Of a stretch of 64,000 bases of DNA, positions 1 to 10,126 are shown in pieces. Source of the stretch: Duganella guangzhouensis (GTDB lineage Bacteria; Pseudomonadota; Gammaproteobacteria; Burkholderiales; Burkholderiaceae_D); the NCBI RefSeq assembly GCF_009674535.1, contig NZ_WKJK01000006.1, positions 186,001 through 250,000 on the forward strand, in the 5' to 3' direction. Under the pieces are notes generated by a model. It was not told where the DNA came from. It searched no databases and saw nothing but the letters and a program-made list of their open reading frames with translations. Within the stretch, counting starts at the first letter, position 1. Each line of letters begins with the position of its first letter. Both the position numbers and the translations under genes were made by a program.

Positions 1-1110
1 TTTCGGATTGATGCGCCCGCTCGGCGCCACTTCCAGCTTGGCCAGTTGCACCGACTGGTCGATCGACACCGGCGCCGACAGGCGTTTGGTTTCATACGCC
101 GCGTACTGCGCTTCCGGCAAGGCCAGCTTGACCAGTTTGTCGCTCATGGCGCGCACCGCCGCCTCGCCCTCTTTCATCGCGCGGTCGTAGCGGCCGAAGT
201 CGAGGAAGCCGATGCCGCCCAGATTCGGCTGCAGCAGCACGTCGTTGGGACGCAGCTCGCGCAGCGAGCGCTGGACGTTTTGTTCGGTCAGAATTTGCAG
301 CATCTGCTGCGCCACGCTGACCGCGCTGACCAGTTCCTTCTCCGGCGCCAGCGGCGTGCCGACGTTGACGGCGATGATGATGTCCGCCCCCATCTCACGC
401 GCCACGTCGACCGGCAGATTGCGCACCAGGCCACCATCGACCAGCAACCGTTCGTTGACGCGCACCGGCGCGAACACGCCCGGCACCGCCAGCGAGGCAC
501 GCATCGCCAGGAACAGCGGGGCGTCGCTCAGTTCCACCAGTTCGCCGGTCACCAGGTCCGAGGCCACGGAGCGGAACGGCAGCTGCAGCAAATTGGCCGG
601 CTTGTCGCGCGCGCCGGCCGGCAGCACGCTGGTCAGCGCCAGTTCCAGCGCCTCGTTGCCGGCGGCGGCCGGCGGCAGCGACACGCCGTCCGAGTGCACG
701 CCGAATTCAATCCGCGACGGCAGCAGCAGGTCTTCTTCACGGCGACGATAGAACAGTTCATCGCGCGGCGGCCGGTCGGCCACCACCGCGTTCCAGTCGG
801 TGCGGCGCACCAGCTGCTCCAGCTGATCGACCGAGGTGCCGGCCGCATAAGCGCCGCCCACCACGCTGCCCATGCTGGTGCCGACCACGAAGTCGACCGG
901 CACCCGCAATTCCTGCAGCGCGCGCAGCACGCCGATGTGGGCGAAGCCACGCGCGCCGCCGCCCGACAGCACCAGCGCGATCTTCGGTCGCGGCTTGATG
1001 CTGGCATCCGGCGCCACCGAGGTGGCATTGGCCTGCGGCGGCGCGGCCCAGGCGATGGACAAGAAAAAGCCGCAGCATATAGCTGCGGCCAGGGAGCGGA
1101 TATAAGCCAT
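1..1110 (-). CDS. Patatin-like phospholipase family protein (partial, runs off left edge)
   Basis: Probable secreted or envelope lipid acyl hydrolase. The 370 visible codons have no stop, so the C-terminus lies outside the window. A hydrophobic N-terminus (about residues 4-22, ending WAA-P) looks like a signal peptide. The patatin signature is complete: a GGGARG oxyanion loop near residue 50, the nucleophile elbow GTSMG near 80, and the DGG motif (LLVDGGLVRN) near 225 that supplies the catalytic Asp of the Ser-Asp dyad. It starts 9 bp after the gspC stop in the same direction, so it may be read through from the secretion operon and could be a substrate of it; that link is inference. The family call is firm, the substrate unknown. 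Confidence 0.9.
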   Translation of the reverse strand, partial: MAYIRSLAAAICCGFFLSIAWAAPPQANATSVAPDASIKPRPKIALVLSGGGARGFAHIGVLRALQELRVPVDFVVGTSMGSVVGGAYAAGTSVDQLEQLVRRTDWNAVVADRPPRDELFYRRREEDLLLPSRIEFGVHSDGVSLPPAAAGNEALELALTSVLPAGARDKPANLLQLPFRSVASDLVTGELVELSDAPLFLAMRASLAVPGVFAPVRVNERLLVDGGLVRNLPVDVAREMGADIIIAVNVGTPLAPEKELVSAVSVAQQMLQILTEQNVQRSLRELRPNDVLLQPNLGGIGFLDFGRYDRAMKEGEAAVRAMSDKLVKLALPEAQYAAYETKRLSAPVSIDQSVQLAKLEVAPSGRINPK

Positions 1111-1119
1111 GGCCTAACC

Positions 1120-1734
1120 CTACTGGTTGTTGGTGGGGATGGGTGGAATGCCCATCGGGGCGATCGGACGTTGTCCCGAAGTCTGCGCGTTCGGCTGCTG
1201 CGACGGCGGCTGCAGTCCCTGCACCGGCGCCGGCATTTGCGTCACCGGCGGCTGTTGCGGCGCAGGTGGTTGCGGCTGCACCTGCGGTGCGCTCGGCGCC
1301 ACCGGTGCCTGCACGCCACCCGCTGGTCCGCTCGACACGCCGGCATCGCTCGGCAGATCGACCCGCTTGATCACGCCGCCCTCGGACAGCAGCACATGGC
1401 GCGGATGCACTTCCTTGACGATCACGCCCGGCGCGATCTCCTTGCCGACCGCCAGCGCCACCGCCGGCTTGTTGTCGACCGCGATGATGGCGGCGCTGTC
1501 CTCACCCTGCGCCGCCACCACGCCTTTCAGCTGGTAGTTGCTGACCGCGGCCACCGTCACCTGGCCGCCGAACAGCCCCTTGGCGGCATCCAGGTTGACG
1601 CCCATCGGCGGCGGTGGCGGCGGTGCGGCGATCGCGCGCTGCTGCGGCTTGAACAACTGCAGTCCCCAGTAAGCCAGCGATGCGGACAGCAGCACCACGG
1701 CGAGAACAGTAACGATTAAGGGCAAACGCTTCAT
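1120..1734 (-). CDS. gspC: Type II secretion system protein GspC
   Basis: Inner-membrane clamp protein that connects the inner-membrane platform to the secretin in type II secretion. 204 residues: one N-terminal TM segment (about 5-26), a proline run (about 38-43), and a homology-region-like domain (about 50-130) containing YQLKGVVAAQGEDSAAII and a conserved KEVHPRHVLL stretch. The tail (about 140-204) is Pro/Gln-rich and replaces the PDZ domain of longer GspC proteins. It is the last gsp gene of the operon, 13 bp after gspF. The short PDZ-less form also resembles PilP-type proteins, but the position after gspF supports GspC. Confidence 0.85.
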   Translation of the reverse strand: MKRLPLIVTVLAVVLLSASLAYWGLQLFKPQQRAIAAPPPPPPMGVNLDAAKGLFGGQVTVAAVSNYQLKGVVAAQGEDSAAIIAVDNKPAVALAVGKEIAPGVIVKEVHPRHVLLSEGGVIKRVDLPSDAGVSSGPAGGVQAPVAPSAPQVQPQPPAPQQPPVTQMPAPVQGLQPPSQQPNAQTSGQRPIAPMGIPPIPTNNQ

Positions 1735-1747
1735 GGTGTCCTTGTTA

Positions 1748-2968
1748 TCAGCGTACCAGCTGATTGATTTCGATAATAGGCATCAGCACCGCCAACACGA
1801 TCAGCAGCACCACCACGCCCATGGCCAGGATCAGCGCCGGCTCCAGCAGGCCGGCGATGGTCAGCGTGCGCCGTTCCAGATCCGCTTCCTGCGCGGTGGC
1901 GGCGCGGTCCAGCATGGCCGGCAGTTCGCCGGTGATTTCACCGGCGCGTATCATGTGGATCAGCATCGGCGGGAAGTGCTTCTGCGCCGACAGCGCGCGC
2001 GCCAGGCTAACGCCTTCGCGCACCGCGTCGCTGGCCTCTTCCACCAGCTCCTGCATGGCGACGTTGTTGAGGGTATCGCGGCTGGTTTCCAGCGCGCGCA
2101 AAATCGGCACGCCGGAACCGGTGGTGATCGCCAGCGTGCTGGCGAAGCGCGAGGTATTCAGGCTGCGTTCAAATTTGCCGTACAGCGGCGCGGTCAGCAA
2201 CCAGGTGTGCCAGCGCCGTTTCAGCGCGATGTTTTGCAGCGCGCGCCGCCAGCCGAACCAGGCGCCGACCAGCGCGATCGCCACCACAATGCCGTAGTTG
2301 CGCACGAATTCGGACACCGCCAGCATCAGCAAGGTCAGGAACGGCAGCTTCTGTTTGGTATTGGCGAACACCGACACGATTTGCGGCACCACATAGGTCA
2401 GCAGGAAGATCACGATCGAAAACGCCACCACCGTGACGATGGCCGGATAGGTGAACGCCAGCCGCACCTTTTGCACCAGCGCGTTGCGGCGCTCGATGTA
2501 GTCGGCCAGGCGTGACAGCACCCGCGACAGCTGGCCAATCTGTTCACCGGACGCCACCAGCGCGCGGTAGATTTCAGCGAAGTCGCGCGGATGGCGGCCC
2601 AGCACAGCGGACAGCGAATCGCCGCCGATCACTTCCGAGCGCACCGAGGCGATCAGGTCGCGCAGATACGGACGCTCGGCCTGTTCCAGCAGCGCGGTGA
2701 ACGCCTGCTCCAGCGGCAGCCCGGCTTCCAGCAGACTGGCCAGCTGACGCGTGAACAGCGCCAGCTCATTGGCGCTCAGGCGTTCGCCAAAGCCACGGCT
2801 GCGCGCCCTGCCGGCGGCATCCACCTGCGCCGCGATCTGGTCGACCTTGAGCGGCACCAGTCCCTGCGAACGCAGCTCGGCGCGCGCGGAACGGGCGCTG
2901 TCCGAATTGAGAACGCCTTTTTTGCTGGCGCCGCCGGCATCGACGGCTTCATAACGAAATGCGGGCAT
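1748..2968 (-). CDS. gspF: Type II secretion system inner-membrane protein GspF
   Basis: Polytopic platform protein that couples the GspE ATPase to pseudopilus assembly. 406 residues, the usual length. Two T2SSF repeats are visible (about 68-190 and 270-390), each led by a cytoplasmic helical bundle (ELALFTRQLASLLEAGLPLE; FASTLAITTGSGVPILRALE). Three hydrophobic segments lie at about 170-190, 218-240 and 375-398. The start MPAFRYEAVDAGG is the canonical GspF N-terminus. It lies 3 bp after gspE. Confidence 0.97.
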   Translation of the reverse strand: MPAFRYEAVDAGGASKKGVLNSDSARSARAELRSQGLVPLKVDQIAAQVDAAGRARSRGFGERLSANELALFTRQLASLLEAGLPLEQAFTALLEQAERPYLRDLIASVRSEVIGGDSLSAVLGRHPRDFAEIYRALVASGEQIGQLSRVLSRLADYIERRNALVQKVRLAFTYPAIVTVVAFSIVIFLLTYVVPQIVSVFANTKQKLPFLTLLMLAVSEFVRNYGIVVAIALVGAWFGWRRALQNIALKRRWHTWLLTAPLYGKFERSLNTSRFASTLAITTGSGVPILRALETSRDTLNNVAMQELVEEASDAVREGVSLARALSAQKHFPPMLIHMIRAGEITGELPAMLDRAATAQEADLERRTLTIAGLLEPALILAMGVVVLLIVLAVLMPIIEINQLVR

Positions 2969-2971
2969 GCC

Positions 2972-4393
2972 TTAGTCCTTGGTGACGCGCATCAGTTCGG
3001 CCTGGGTGGTGACGCCGCTAGCCAGCCAACGTTCGCCATCCTCGCGCATGGTCTGCATGCCATCGCCGACAGCGGTGGTCTTGATCTCGGCTTCCGAGGC
3101 GCGGTTGTGAATCTGCGCGCGGATATGTTCGGTGGTCTCCAGGAATTCGTAGACGCCGACCCGGCCCTGATAGCCGCTATGACCGCAATGGTCGCAGCCG
3201 ACCGCGTGCCACAGTTTTCCATCGAAGGTTTTGCAGCTCGGGCACAGCTTGCGCACCAGCCGCTGCGCCAGCACGCCGAGCAGCGTGGACGACAGCAGGA
3301 ACGGTTCGATGCCCATGTCCAGCAGACGGGTGACGGCGGCGGCGGCGTCGTTGGTGTGCAGCGTGGCCAGCACCAAGTGGCCGGTCAGCGATGCCTGCAC
3401 CGCGATCTGCGCGGTTTCCAGGTCGCGAATCTCGCCGATCATGATGACGTCCGGGTCTTGCCGCAGAATCGCGCGCAGCGCCTTGGCGAAGGTCATCTCG
3501 ATGCGCGGGTTGACCTGGGTCTGGCCAACGCCCGGCAGGTCGTACTCGATCGGGTCTTCCACCGTCATGATGTTGGTGGTGGTGGCGTTCAGCAGCGACA
3601 GCGCGGCATACAGCGTGGTGGTTTTACCGGAGCCGGTAGGGCCGGTCACCAGCACGATGCCGTGCGGCTGGTTGATCATGGCGTCGAACTTCGGCAGCAT
3701 GATTTCGCTCATGCCGAGGTGATTCAGATCGAGGCGGCCGGCTTCCTTGTCCAGCAGACGCAATACCGCGCGTTCGCCGTGGCCGGTCGGCAGCGTCGAC
3801 ACCCGCACGTCAACCGGCTTGCCGCCGATGCGCAGCGTGATACGGCCATCCTGCGGCAGGCGCTTTTCCGCGATGTCCAGCTGCGCCATGATCTTGATAC
3901 GCGAGATCAGCGAACCGTGAATCGCCTTGCGCGGACGGACGATGTCGCGCAGCGTACCGTCGACGCGGAAGCGCACCACCGAGGTCTGCTCGAACGGTTC
4001 GATGTGGATGTCGGACGCGCTGTCGCGCAGCGCCTGCGTCAGCAGCGCGTTGATCATGCGGATCACCGGCGCGTCGTCGGACGATTCCAGCAAGTCTTCG
4101 ATCGCCGGCACGTCCTGCAGCAGCTTGGTCAGATCGAGGTCGGCGTCGAATTCCTCCGCCACCATCGAGGCGTTGCCGCCCGAGCTGGCGTAGGCGGCGG
4201 CGATCGCGGTATCCATTTCGGCGCGCGTCATCTGCTTCAGCTGGATGCGGCCGAAACGGCGCGACACCTCGGCGATGGCGGCCGGCGCGGTGGCGCCGCA
4301 CACCAGCACATCGACGGTGTTTTCCGCCGTGTCGCTGGTCTGGGCCAGCACCACGAAGTCGCGCGCGAAGGCGTAAGGGAGCAAGTTACTCAT
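2972..4393 (-). CDS. gspE: Type II secretion system ATPase GspE
   Basis: Cytoplasmic hexameric ATPase that powers pseudopilus extension. 473 residues. Walker A GPTGSGKT sits at 251-258, the Asp box near ED-PIEYD around 280, Walker B ([10 protein letters not shown]) at about 315-324 and the His box (LATLHTND) near 345. A tetracysteine zinc motif, CPSC at 384-387 and CDHC at 400-403, is typical of GspE/PilB. The N-terminal N1E domain is short. Neighbours gspD and gspF are 1 and 3 bp away, so translation is probably coupled. Confidence 0.97.
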   Translation of the reverse strand: MSNLLPYAFARDFVVLAQTSDTAENTVDVLVCGATAPAAIAEVSRRFGRIQLKQMTRAEMDTAIAAAYASSGGNASMVAEEFDADLDLTKLLQDVPAIEDLLESSDDAPVIRMINALLTQALRDSASDIHIEPFEQTSVVRFRVDGTLRDIVRPRKAIHGSLISRIKIMAQLDIAEKRLPQDGRITLRIGGKPVDVRVSTLPTGHGERAVLRLLDKEAGRLDLNHLGMSEIMLPKFDAMINQPHGIVLVTGPTGSGKTTTLYAALSLLNATTTNIMTVEDPIEYDLPGVGQTQVNPRIEMTFAKALRAILRQDPDVIMIGEIRDLETAQIAVQASLTGHLVLATLHTNDAAAAVTRLLDMGIEPFLLSSTLLGVLAQRLVRKLCPSCKTFDGKLWHAVGCDHCGHSGYQGRVGVYEFLETTEHIRAQIHNRASEAEIKTTAVGDGMQTMREDGERWLASGVTTQAELMRVTKD

Positions 4394-4394
4394 A

Positions 4395-6632
4395 TCACTG
4401 CTGCACTGGTTGCGGCTGCACGTTCTCGGCCGCGCCAGGGTTGCGCAGCGGCGCCGGGATCTGTGCCGGCGGTTGCGCCAGCACGCCGCCGCTGACTGGT
4501 TTACCGTTCTGCATTTCCGGCAGCATCGGCTGCCCCAGATCGTTCACCAGGCCGGTCTGCGGCGTCACCACATTGCTCTGCTGCGAGCGCATGTAGTCGT
4601 AACGGTCGGTGGACAGGCTGGCGCTCTGCTCTTTGCTGCGCACGATCACCGGCCGCAGGAACACCATCAGATTGGTCTTGGCGCGGGTGCGGCTCTGGTA
4701 TTTGAACAGATTGCCGATGATCGGCAGATCGCCCAGGCCGTGCACCTTGTCGGTGCCGTCGCCGCCGGTGTCCGACATCAGGCCGCCCAGCACGATGATC
4801 TGGCCATCGTCGGCCACGATGTTATTTTCGATCACGCGGCTGTTGATGGTGATGCCGTTGGCGTCGGTCAGGGTCGAGCTGTCGACGCTGGAGGTCTCGT
4901 GGTAGATCGCCAGCCTGATGGTGCCGCCTTCGGAAATCTGCGGCCGCACTTTCAGCGTCAGGCCGACGTCCTTACGCTCGATGGTCTGGAATGGATTGCT
5001 GGAGGTCGACGACGAGGTGGTGTACGAACCGGTCAGGATCGGCACGTTCTGGCCGACCTTGATGGTGGCCAGTTCGTTGTCCAGCGTGATCAGGTTAGGC
5101 GTCGACAGGATGTTGGCGTTGGAGTCCGATTCCAGCGAGTGCGCCAGGAAGCCCAGACCGCTGCTGTTGAACAGGCCGAACGACAGGCCATTGCTCGGCA
5201 AGACCGAGCCGGCGCCGCTGTAAATGCCGGTCAGCGAGTTGGAGGTGCCGCCGGTGGTGAACGATTGCAGCACGCCGACCCGCGTCGAGCTGTTCGAATT
5301 GCCGGTGGCGCCTACCCACTGCACGCCGAATTCCGAGGTCTTGTCGGAAGTGACTTCGACGATCAGCGATTCGATGTAGACCTGGGCGCGGCGCACGTCC
5401 AGCTGGTCGATCACGGCGCGCAGGTTGCGGTACACCGATTCCGGCGCGGTGATGATCAGGGTGTTGGTGGTGGCGTCGGCCTGGATGAAACCTGCCGAGC
5501 TGCCGCCGCCACTGCCGCTGTTCTGCTGCGAGCTGTTGGAGTTGCTCAGCAGGGAGCTGCTCGGGCCGGAGCTGCTGCTGCTCGACGAGCTGCTGCTGGA
5601 GCTGTTGGAGCTGCTGCCCAGGCTATTGTTATTGTTGCTGCCGTTCTGGGAACTGGTGCCGCTGCCGCTATTCGACTGCGCCACCTCACCCGACACCACC
5701 GAACGCAGCGTCTGCGCCAGCTTGGTCGCTTCGGCGTTCTTCAGATAGACCACGTGCACATTGCCCAATTCCTGGGTCGGCTGATCCAGCTTGGCGATCA
5801 GCGACTTGGCCAGGTTGGCGCGCGCGGCCGACGGCGCGCGCAGTATCAGCGAGTTGGTACGCGGATCGGCCAGCACGCTGGTCTTGCTGGAATCGGTGCT
5901 GCCGGAGCCACCACCACCACCACCGCCGCCGCCTTCCAGCATCTTGTTCAGCATCACCGCCAGATCGGAAGCGATGGCGTAGCGCACCGGGATCACATCC
6001 AGATCGGTGGCGGCCGGCGCGTCCAGCGCGGCCACGATCTTGGCCAGGCGCTTGACGTTGTCGGCGTAATCGGTGACCACCACGCTGTTGTTGCCAGGGT
6101 TGGCGTTGATGGTGTTATTCGGCGAAATCAGCGGACGCAGCACGGTCACCACGTTGGCCGCCGATTCATAACTCAGATGGAAAATCTGGCTGACGATCTG
6201 GTCGCCCTTGGCCGACGCTTGCGCGGCGCCGACCTGGGTCGGGCTGGCCTGCAGCTTGGCGTCCGCTTCCGGCACCACCTTGGCGTAGCCGTCGCCGCTG
6301 ACCACCGCGAAGCCCTGCAAGCGCAACGCGGAAGTCAGCATCGAGAAAGCCTGCGATTTGCTGACCGGCTTTTCCGACACCACGGTCAGCGTGCCTTTCA
6401 CGCGCGGATCGATCACGAAGGTGATGTTGGTGTAGTGACCGATCGCCTTGATCACCGATTCGATATCGGCGCCGACAAAGTTCAGCGCCGCTTCCTCGCT
6501 GGCGGCATGGGCGATGGCGGGCAGCAGCAGCGCGGCGGTGGGCGCGGCGCTGATCGCGCAGCACAGCATCGCACCCGCGCTCAGGCGGCGCAGCGCGGGA
6601 AGATTGGGTTTGCTCACGAACTGTTTTTTCAT
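4395..6632 (-). CDS. gspD: Type II secretion system secretin GspD
   Basis: Outer-membrane secretin forming the exit channel. 745 residues with a signal peptide (about 15-43, cleaved after AHA). N0 and N1-N3 domains follow ([26 protein letters not shown] at about 51-76), then the C-terminal secretin core from about 415 ([33 protein letters not shown]). Two low-complexity linkers interrupt the N-domains: a run of nine Gly at about 234-242, and a Ser/Asn/Gly-rich stretch at about 318-380 with a run of 12 Ser. No lipobox for a pilotin-bypass form is seen. It sits between gspN and gspE. Confidence 0.97.
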   Translation of the reverse strand: MKKQFVSKPNLPALRRLSAGAMLCCAISAAPTAALLLPAIAHAASEEAALNFVGADIESVIKAIGHYTNITFVIDPRVKGTLTVVSEKPVSKSQAFSMLTSALRLQGFAVVSGDGYAKVVPEADAKLQASPTQVGAAQASAKGDQIVSQIFHLSYESAANVVTVLRPLISPNNTINANPGNNSVVVTDYADNVKRLAKIVAALDAPAATDLDVIPVRYAIASDLAVMLNKMLEGGGGGGGGGSGSTDSSKTSVLADPRTNSLILRAPSAARANLAKSLIAKLDQPTQELGNVHVVYLKNAEATKLAQTLRSVVSGEVAQSNSGSGTSSQNGSNNNNSLGSSSNSSSSSSSSSSSSGPSSSLLSNSNSSQQNSGSGGGSSAGFIQADATTNTLIITAPESVYRNLRAVIDQLDVRRAQVYIESLIVEVTSDKTSEFGVQWVGATGNSNSSTRVGVLQSFTTGGTSNSLTGIYSGAGSVLPSNGLSFGLFNSSGLGFLAHSLESDSNANILSTPNLITLDNELATIKVGQNVPILTGSYTTSSSTSSNPFQTIERKDVGLTLKVRPQISEGGTIRLAIYHETSSVDSSTLTDANGITINSRVIENNIVADDGQIIVLGGLMSDTGGDGTDKVHGLGDLPIIGNLFKYQSRTRAKTNLMVFLRPVIVRSKEQSASLSTDRYDYMRSQQSNVVTPQTGLVNDLGQPMLPEMQNGKPVSGGVLAQPPAQIPAPLRNPGAAENVQPQPVQQ

Positions 6633-6646
6633 AGTCGGACTTTATC

Positions 6647-7420
6647 TTAGTGGAACTCTAATGCGATGATGTTGCGGTCACTACCTGGCTTGCGCTGGCC
6701 CAGCAAATTCAGCAAATTGGCCAGCGTATCCTCGTATCCCTGTGCTGCTTCGGCCTGTCCGGAAAACTGCAACCGGCCGTTGTTCAAACCGCCCTTGCCG
6801 CTCAACAGCAGCGGTCCCTTGACGGAACTGAGCGTCAATTGCGCCTGCTGGCCGTGCCAGTCCAGCGCCAGCGCATAACTGCCCAGCGGCCGGATCGACG
6901 ACAACCGCGACGCCATGTCGCTCATCTCCAGCGTGGTGCGGCCATCGACGCTGAGCTGGCGATTGGCCAGCGCCAGTTCCAGCCCGGTCCAGCTGAGCCG
7001 CATGGTGCCGCTCGGCGCCAGCGTGTTGAGCGGCGCGCCCAGCCCGGCCAGCCCCTCGGCCGGCAGCAGCAGCGCCGAAGGGCTCAGCTGCCATTGCGAC
7101 CAGCCGCCACGGAAAGTCACCGGCTGCGCCAGCGCTTCCGAATTCTCCAGCTCCATGTTCACCATGCCCAGCAGCGCCAGCGGCGAAATCTTCCAGCTGA
7201 AGCGCCCCGGCAGCAGCGGCGTCACCGGGCTGTTGTCGCCAGCCGCGCCGCCGACAAAGGCCGAACCGCGCCACAGCGTACCTTGCGCATCCCCCAGCGT
7301 CAAACGGCCGCCGCTGCGCGCCTCGACAATGGCGCCCAGCCAGCTGGCCGGGAAAAACACCGCCAGCGTCAGCGCCATCGTCGCCGCGATCACCAGCAAC
7401 CATAACACGATGCGTTTCAT
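6647..7420 (-). CDS. gspN: Type II secretion system protein GspN
   Basis: Accessory inner-membrane/periplasmic protein of the secretion machine. 257 residues with one N-terminal TM anchor (about 4-24), then a beta-rich periplasmic domain with the GspN-like segments LGDAQGTLWRGSAFV (about 42-56) and LSWTGLELALANRQL. The start overlaps the gspM stop by 4 bp. GspN is absent from many systems but usual in Burkholderiales operons of this order. Confidence 0.88.
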   Translation of the reverse strand: MKRIVLWLLVIAATMALTLAVFFPASWLGAIVEARSGGRLTLGDAQGTLWRGSAFVGGAAGDNSPVTPLLPGRFSWKISPLALLGMVNMELENSEALAQPVTFRGGWSQWQLSPSALLLPAEGLAGLGAPLNTLAPSGTMRLSWTGLELALANRQLSVDGRTTLEMSDMASRLSSIRPLGSYALALDWHGQQAQLTLSSVKGPLLLSGKGGLNNGRLQFSGQAEAAQGYEDTLANLLNLLGQRKPGSDRNIIALEFH

Positions 7421-7929
7421 CGGCCGCCCTGGCGCAGCGTCAGCACGCCGTTGACCACGCCCGGCGCATCCTGCGCGGTGAAACTGGCGTCAATCACATT
7501 GATGCGGCTTTCGGTGCGGATCGCGTCCAGCCAGGCCACCACGCCGGCGTACTGCACGCCGTTGAACTGCAGCTTGGCGTAGTCGCCGGTGATGTTCAGC
7601 GATTGCGGATTGAGGCTGCGCGCCGCCAGGCTGGCGTTCAGCGTCTCGCGCGACATCGGCGTCGGCGCGATGTCGCTCTGGCCTTTCAGCGCCTGCGCTT
7701 CGCGCGCCATCACCTGCATCTCGGCGGCTTGCTGATGCAGCAGCGGCAGCTCCTTGTTCAACTGGGCGCGGCCATCAAGCGCCGGGCCGACCAGCAGGCC
7801 GTAGAACAGGCCCAGACCGACCACGATGCCACCAACGCGCAACAGCTTGCGTTCCTGCTCGGTGCGGGCCTGCCAGAAGGCGTCGGCGCGCGCGCGCAGT
7901 TCTTGGGTCGACAGTTTTGCTTTACTCAT
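7417..7929 (-). CDS. gspM: Type II secretion system protein GspM
   Basis: Inner-membrane partner of GspL. 170 residues: a cytoplasmic N-terminal helix (about 8-30), one TM segment (VGGIVVGLGLFYGLLVGPAL, about 32-51), a periplasmic coiled-coil (about 55-85) and a ferredoxin-like C-terminal domain. The start overlaps the gspL stop by 4 bp and the stop overlaps the gspN start by 4 bp, a translationally coupled chain. Confidence 0.93.
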   Translation of the reverse strand: MSKAKLSTQELRARADAFWQARTEQERKLLRVGGIVVGLGLFYGLLVGPALDGRAQLNKELPLLHQQAAEMQVMAREAQALKGQSDIAPTPMSRETLNASLAARSLNPQSLNITGDYAKLQFNGVQYAGVVAWLDAIRTESRINVIDASFTAQDAPGVVNGVLTLRQGGR

Positions 7930-9164
7930 GATTTTCCTCCCGCGCCGGCAGGCTGGATGCGCCAGCTGCCCGGCGTCGGCTCCTGCAATTCCAGCTTGCG
8001 GCTGGCCAGCGCGCCGCGCAGCTGCGCCACCGCCGCGCCATCCACCGTATTGGGCTTGATCTTGACCAGCAGCGCATGGTCCTTGTATTCCAGCGTGGCG
8101 ATGATGTCGCGCCGCTGCAGCGTGGCCAGCGCTTCGCCGAACGAGGCGCTCAGCGTGACAAATTCATCCGGCCCGGACTGGCCGTTGTTGTTCTTGGCCA
8201 GACGGATATTGCGGCGCATCTGGTCCTGCGGCGCCGCCACCAGCGGCTCGCTCGGATACACCGACTTGAACACCTGGCGCATCGACTGGTCGACCGCCTT
8301 GGCGTCGCGCTTCAGGTGCAGCCATTCGACATTGATGCCGACCACATTGACCAGCAGCGCCAGCAACGCCAGCCGCACTGGCCAGCGCCAGCGCTGCCAG
8401 GCGCGCGCCGCAGCGCCGCTGGCGGCGCCCAGTGCCGGCGCCAGATCCAGCCCGGCGCCACGCGCGGCGGCTACCCAGTGTGCCCAGTGATCGTCTTCCA
8501 GCGTCAGGTGCGGCTGCTCGGCCGCCAGCGGCGCGAACTGCCGCTTCAAGTCGGCCGGCAGGTATAGCGTCAGCGGCTGCTCGCCTGCCAGCGCGCGCAA
8601 GGTCTGCAGCGCCGCCTGCGGCTGCGCCGGCAAGGTCAGGCCCAGGCCCTCGTTCTGCGACTGGCGCAGCACCAGCTCAAAGCCTGCATCGCCCGGCAGC
8701 AGCGCGGCCGACACGGCGCCCGGCTGGAACGGCAGTCCCAGTTGCGCCGGCAGCGCCGACACCGCGTGCGCGCCCTGCGCCAGCAGCGCCTTGACCAGCA
8801 CTTCCAGCCAGGCGCGCTGCACCACCGCCACCGTGCGCATGCCTTCATCGTCGGCGGCGCCGGCCGCCATGGCACAATCGGCCGGATCGCCCAGCACATG
8901 TTCTTCCACCAGCGCCGGCAGCGCGGCCTTCAGCCTGGCGCCCGACAGCGGCGGCGCCTTGACCCGCACCAGCGTGACGTCGGCCGCCGCCAGCAGCAGC
9001 GTGACGCGGCGCGCCGACGCCACCATCTGGCCCAGATTACCCAGCGGCGCACTGCCCTGCTGCAGCAGATTGCCGCCGTCGCCCACCAACGCGTACGGAC
9101 AGGTCTGCGCCGCGCCGCTGTCGACGCTGGCCTTGGACGGATAGCGGATAAATAATGTAGTCAA
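7926..9164 (-). CDS. gspL: Type II secretion system protein GspL
   Basis: Bitopic inner-membrane protein that recruits GspE. It has a cytoplasmic actin-like domain, one TM segment (PVRLALLALLVNVVGINVEWL, roughly two thirds along) and a periplasmic ferredoxin-like domain. I prefer the TTG start at 9164 (MTTLFIRYPSK), which lies just after the gspK stop and removes an extension with no GspL character. The in-frame ATG at 9197 would add 11 residues and overlap gspK by 19 bp. 412 residues with the TTG start. Confidence 0.9.
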   Translation of the reverse strand: MTTLFIRYPSKASVDSGAAQTCPYALVGDGGNLLQQGSAPLGNLGQMVASARRVTLLLAAADVTLVRVKAPPLSGARLKAALPALVEEHVLGDPADCAMAAGAADDEGMRTVAVVQRAWLEVLVKALLAQGAHAVSALPAQLGLPFQPGAVSAALLPGDAGFELVLRQSQNEGLGLTLPAQPQAALQTLRALAGEQPLTLYLPADLKRQFAPLAAEQPHLTLEDDHWAHWVAAARGAGLDLAPALGAASGAAARAWQRWRWPVRLALLALLVNVVGINVEWLHLKRDAKAVDQSMRQVFKSVYPSEPLVAAPQDQMRRNIRLAKNNNGQSGPDEFVTLSASFGEALATLQRRDIIATLEYKDHALLVKIKPNTVDGAAVAQLRGALASRKLELQEPTPGSWRIQPAGAGGKS

Positions 9165-9178
9165 AGGGTCTCGCTTTC

Positions 9179-10126
9179 TTAGTATTCCCGTATCCATGCC
9201 ACCGTGGTGGCGGGTAGCTTGCCCGGCCGGTACAGCAGCGATACCGTATCCAGCGAAGCGCGGTCCAGCCTTACCCGGCTATAGGCCAGGAAGTAATCGC
9301 TACGCACATCCCAGGAGGCCGTCACCGTCTTGCCGGACATCTGCGACAAACTCGTAAAATCCGTCTTCTGGCGGTAGTACACCGTCTTGCGCGAACTGAC
9401 CATGGCCGCCGCGTCCGACAGCGACAGGCTGGGCACCAGCGCCGCCAGCACTTCGGCCGGCGCGGTGTTGACGTTCAGCGGCGTCACTGCGGTGGTCGGC
9501 AGCACGATCACGTAATTGCGCAGCGTTTCAATCGCCGCCGGCGTGAAACCGCTCACCGCCAGCAAATCGTCGGCCCGCACCATGCCCATGGTTTCGCTGT
9601 CGCTGCTATTGCCGCTACCGCTGCTGGTGCTGCTGGTGGCCTGCGAACTCGCCACCAGGCTGGCCACCGCCGACGCCTGGCTGGTGTCCAGTTTCAGATT
9701 GGTCAGCAGGCGCTCGAACACCGCCAACTCAGCAGTATTGACAGTGGTTCCGGTCGCCAGATTCGATAGATTGTAGCGCGACTGCGCGTCTTCCATGCGG
9801 CCGGACAGCGTGGCGGCGTAATTTTCGCCCTGCAGCCGCTCACGCTCGACATAGTCGTCGAGCCGGGTCTCTTCCAGCGGCGTGGCCCAGACTCCGCTCA
9901 GCGGCGTATACAGCGGCGAATCCATCACGTCCTGGTTCAGGACCAAACGGCTCAGGTCCAGCGCGCCGCGCAAAATCCAGCGCGTCTGCAGCCGCAGGCG
10001 CTGGTTCTCCATCGAGCGCACCTGCACCTGTTGCTGCCAGAACAGACTGGCGACGATGGTCACCGCCAGCGTGGTCAGCAGCAGCGCCGTCACCACCGCC
10101 ACGCCGCGTTGTCGCTTGAATCTCAT
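9179..10126 (-). CDS. gspK: Type II secretion minor pseudopilin GspK
   Basis: Large minor pseudopilin at the pseudopilus tip. 315 residues from MRFKRQRGVAVVTALLLTTL. The prepilin leader ends RQRG-V and the hydrophobic helix follows at once. It has the GspK alpha-domain and helix-hairpin-helix-like segment (AAIETLRNYVIVLPTTAVTPLNVNTA broken into NVNTAPAEVLAALVP near 215). The true start is inside a much longer open frame; the upstream part has no protein character. The start overlaps the gspJ stop by 4 bp. Confidence 0.93.
   Translation of the reverse strand: MRFKRQRGVAVVTALLLTTLAVTIVASLFWQQQVQVRSMENQRLRLQTRWILRGALDLSRLVLNQDVMDSPLYTPLSGVWATPLEETRLDDYVERERLQGENYAATLSGRMEDAQSRYNLSNLATGTTVNTAELAVFERLLTNLKLDTSQASAVASLVASSQATSSTSSGSGNSSDSETMGMVRADDLLAVSGFTPAAIETLRNYVIVLPTTAVTPLNVNTAPAEVLAALVPSLSLSDAAAMVSSRKTVYYRQKTDFTSLSQMSGKTVTASWDVRSDYFLAYSRVRLDRASLDTVSLLYRPGKLPATTVAWIREY

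Noticed and set aside
46..6650. Very long plus-strand ORFs (46-1719, 2591-4495, 4410-6650) opposite the gsp genes
   Set aside because: His/Arg/Gln-rich translations without domains, exactly antisense to well-identified genes; a product of high GC at third positions.
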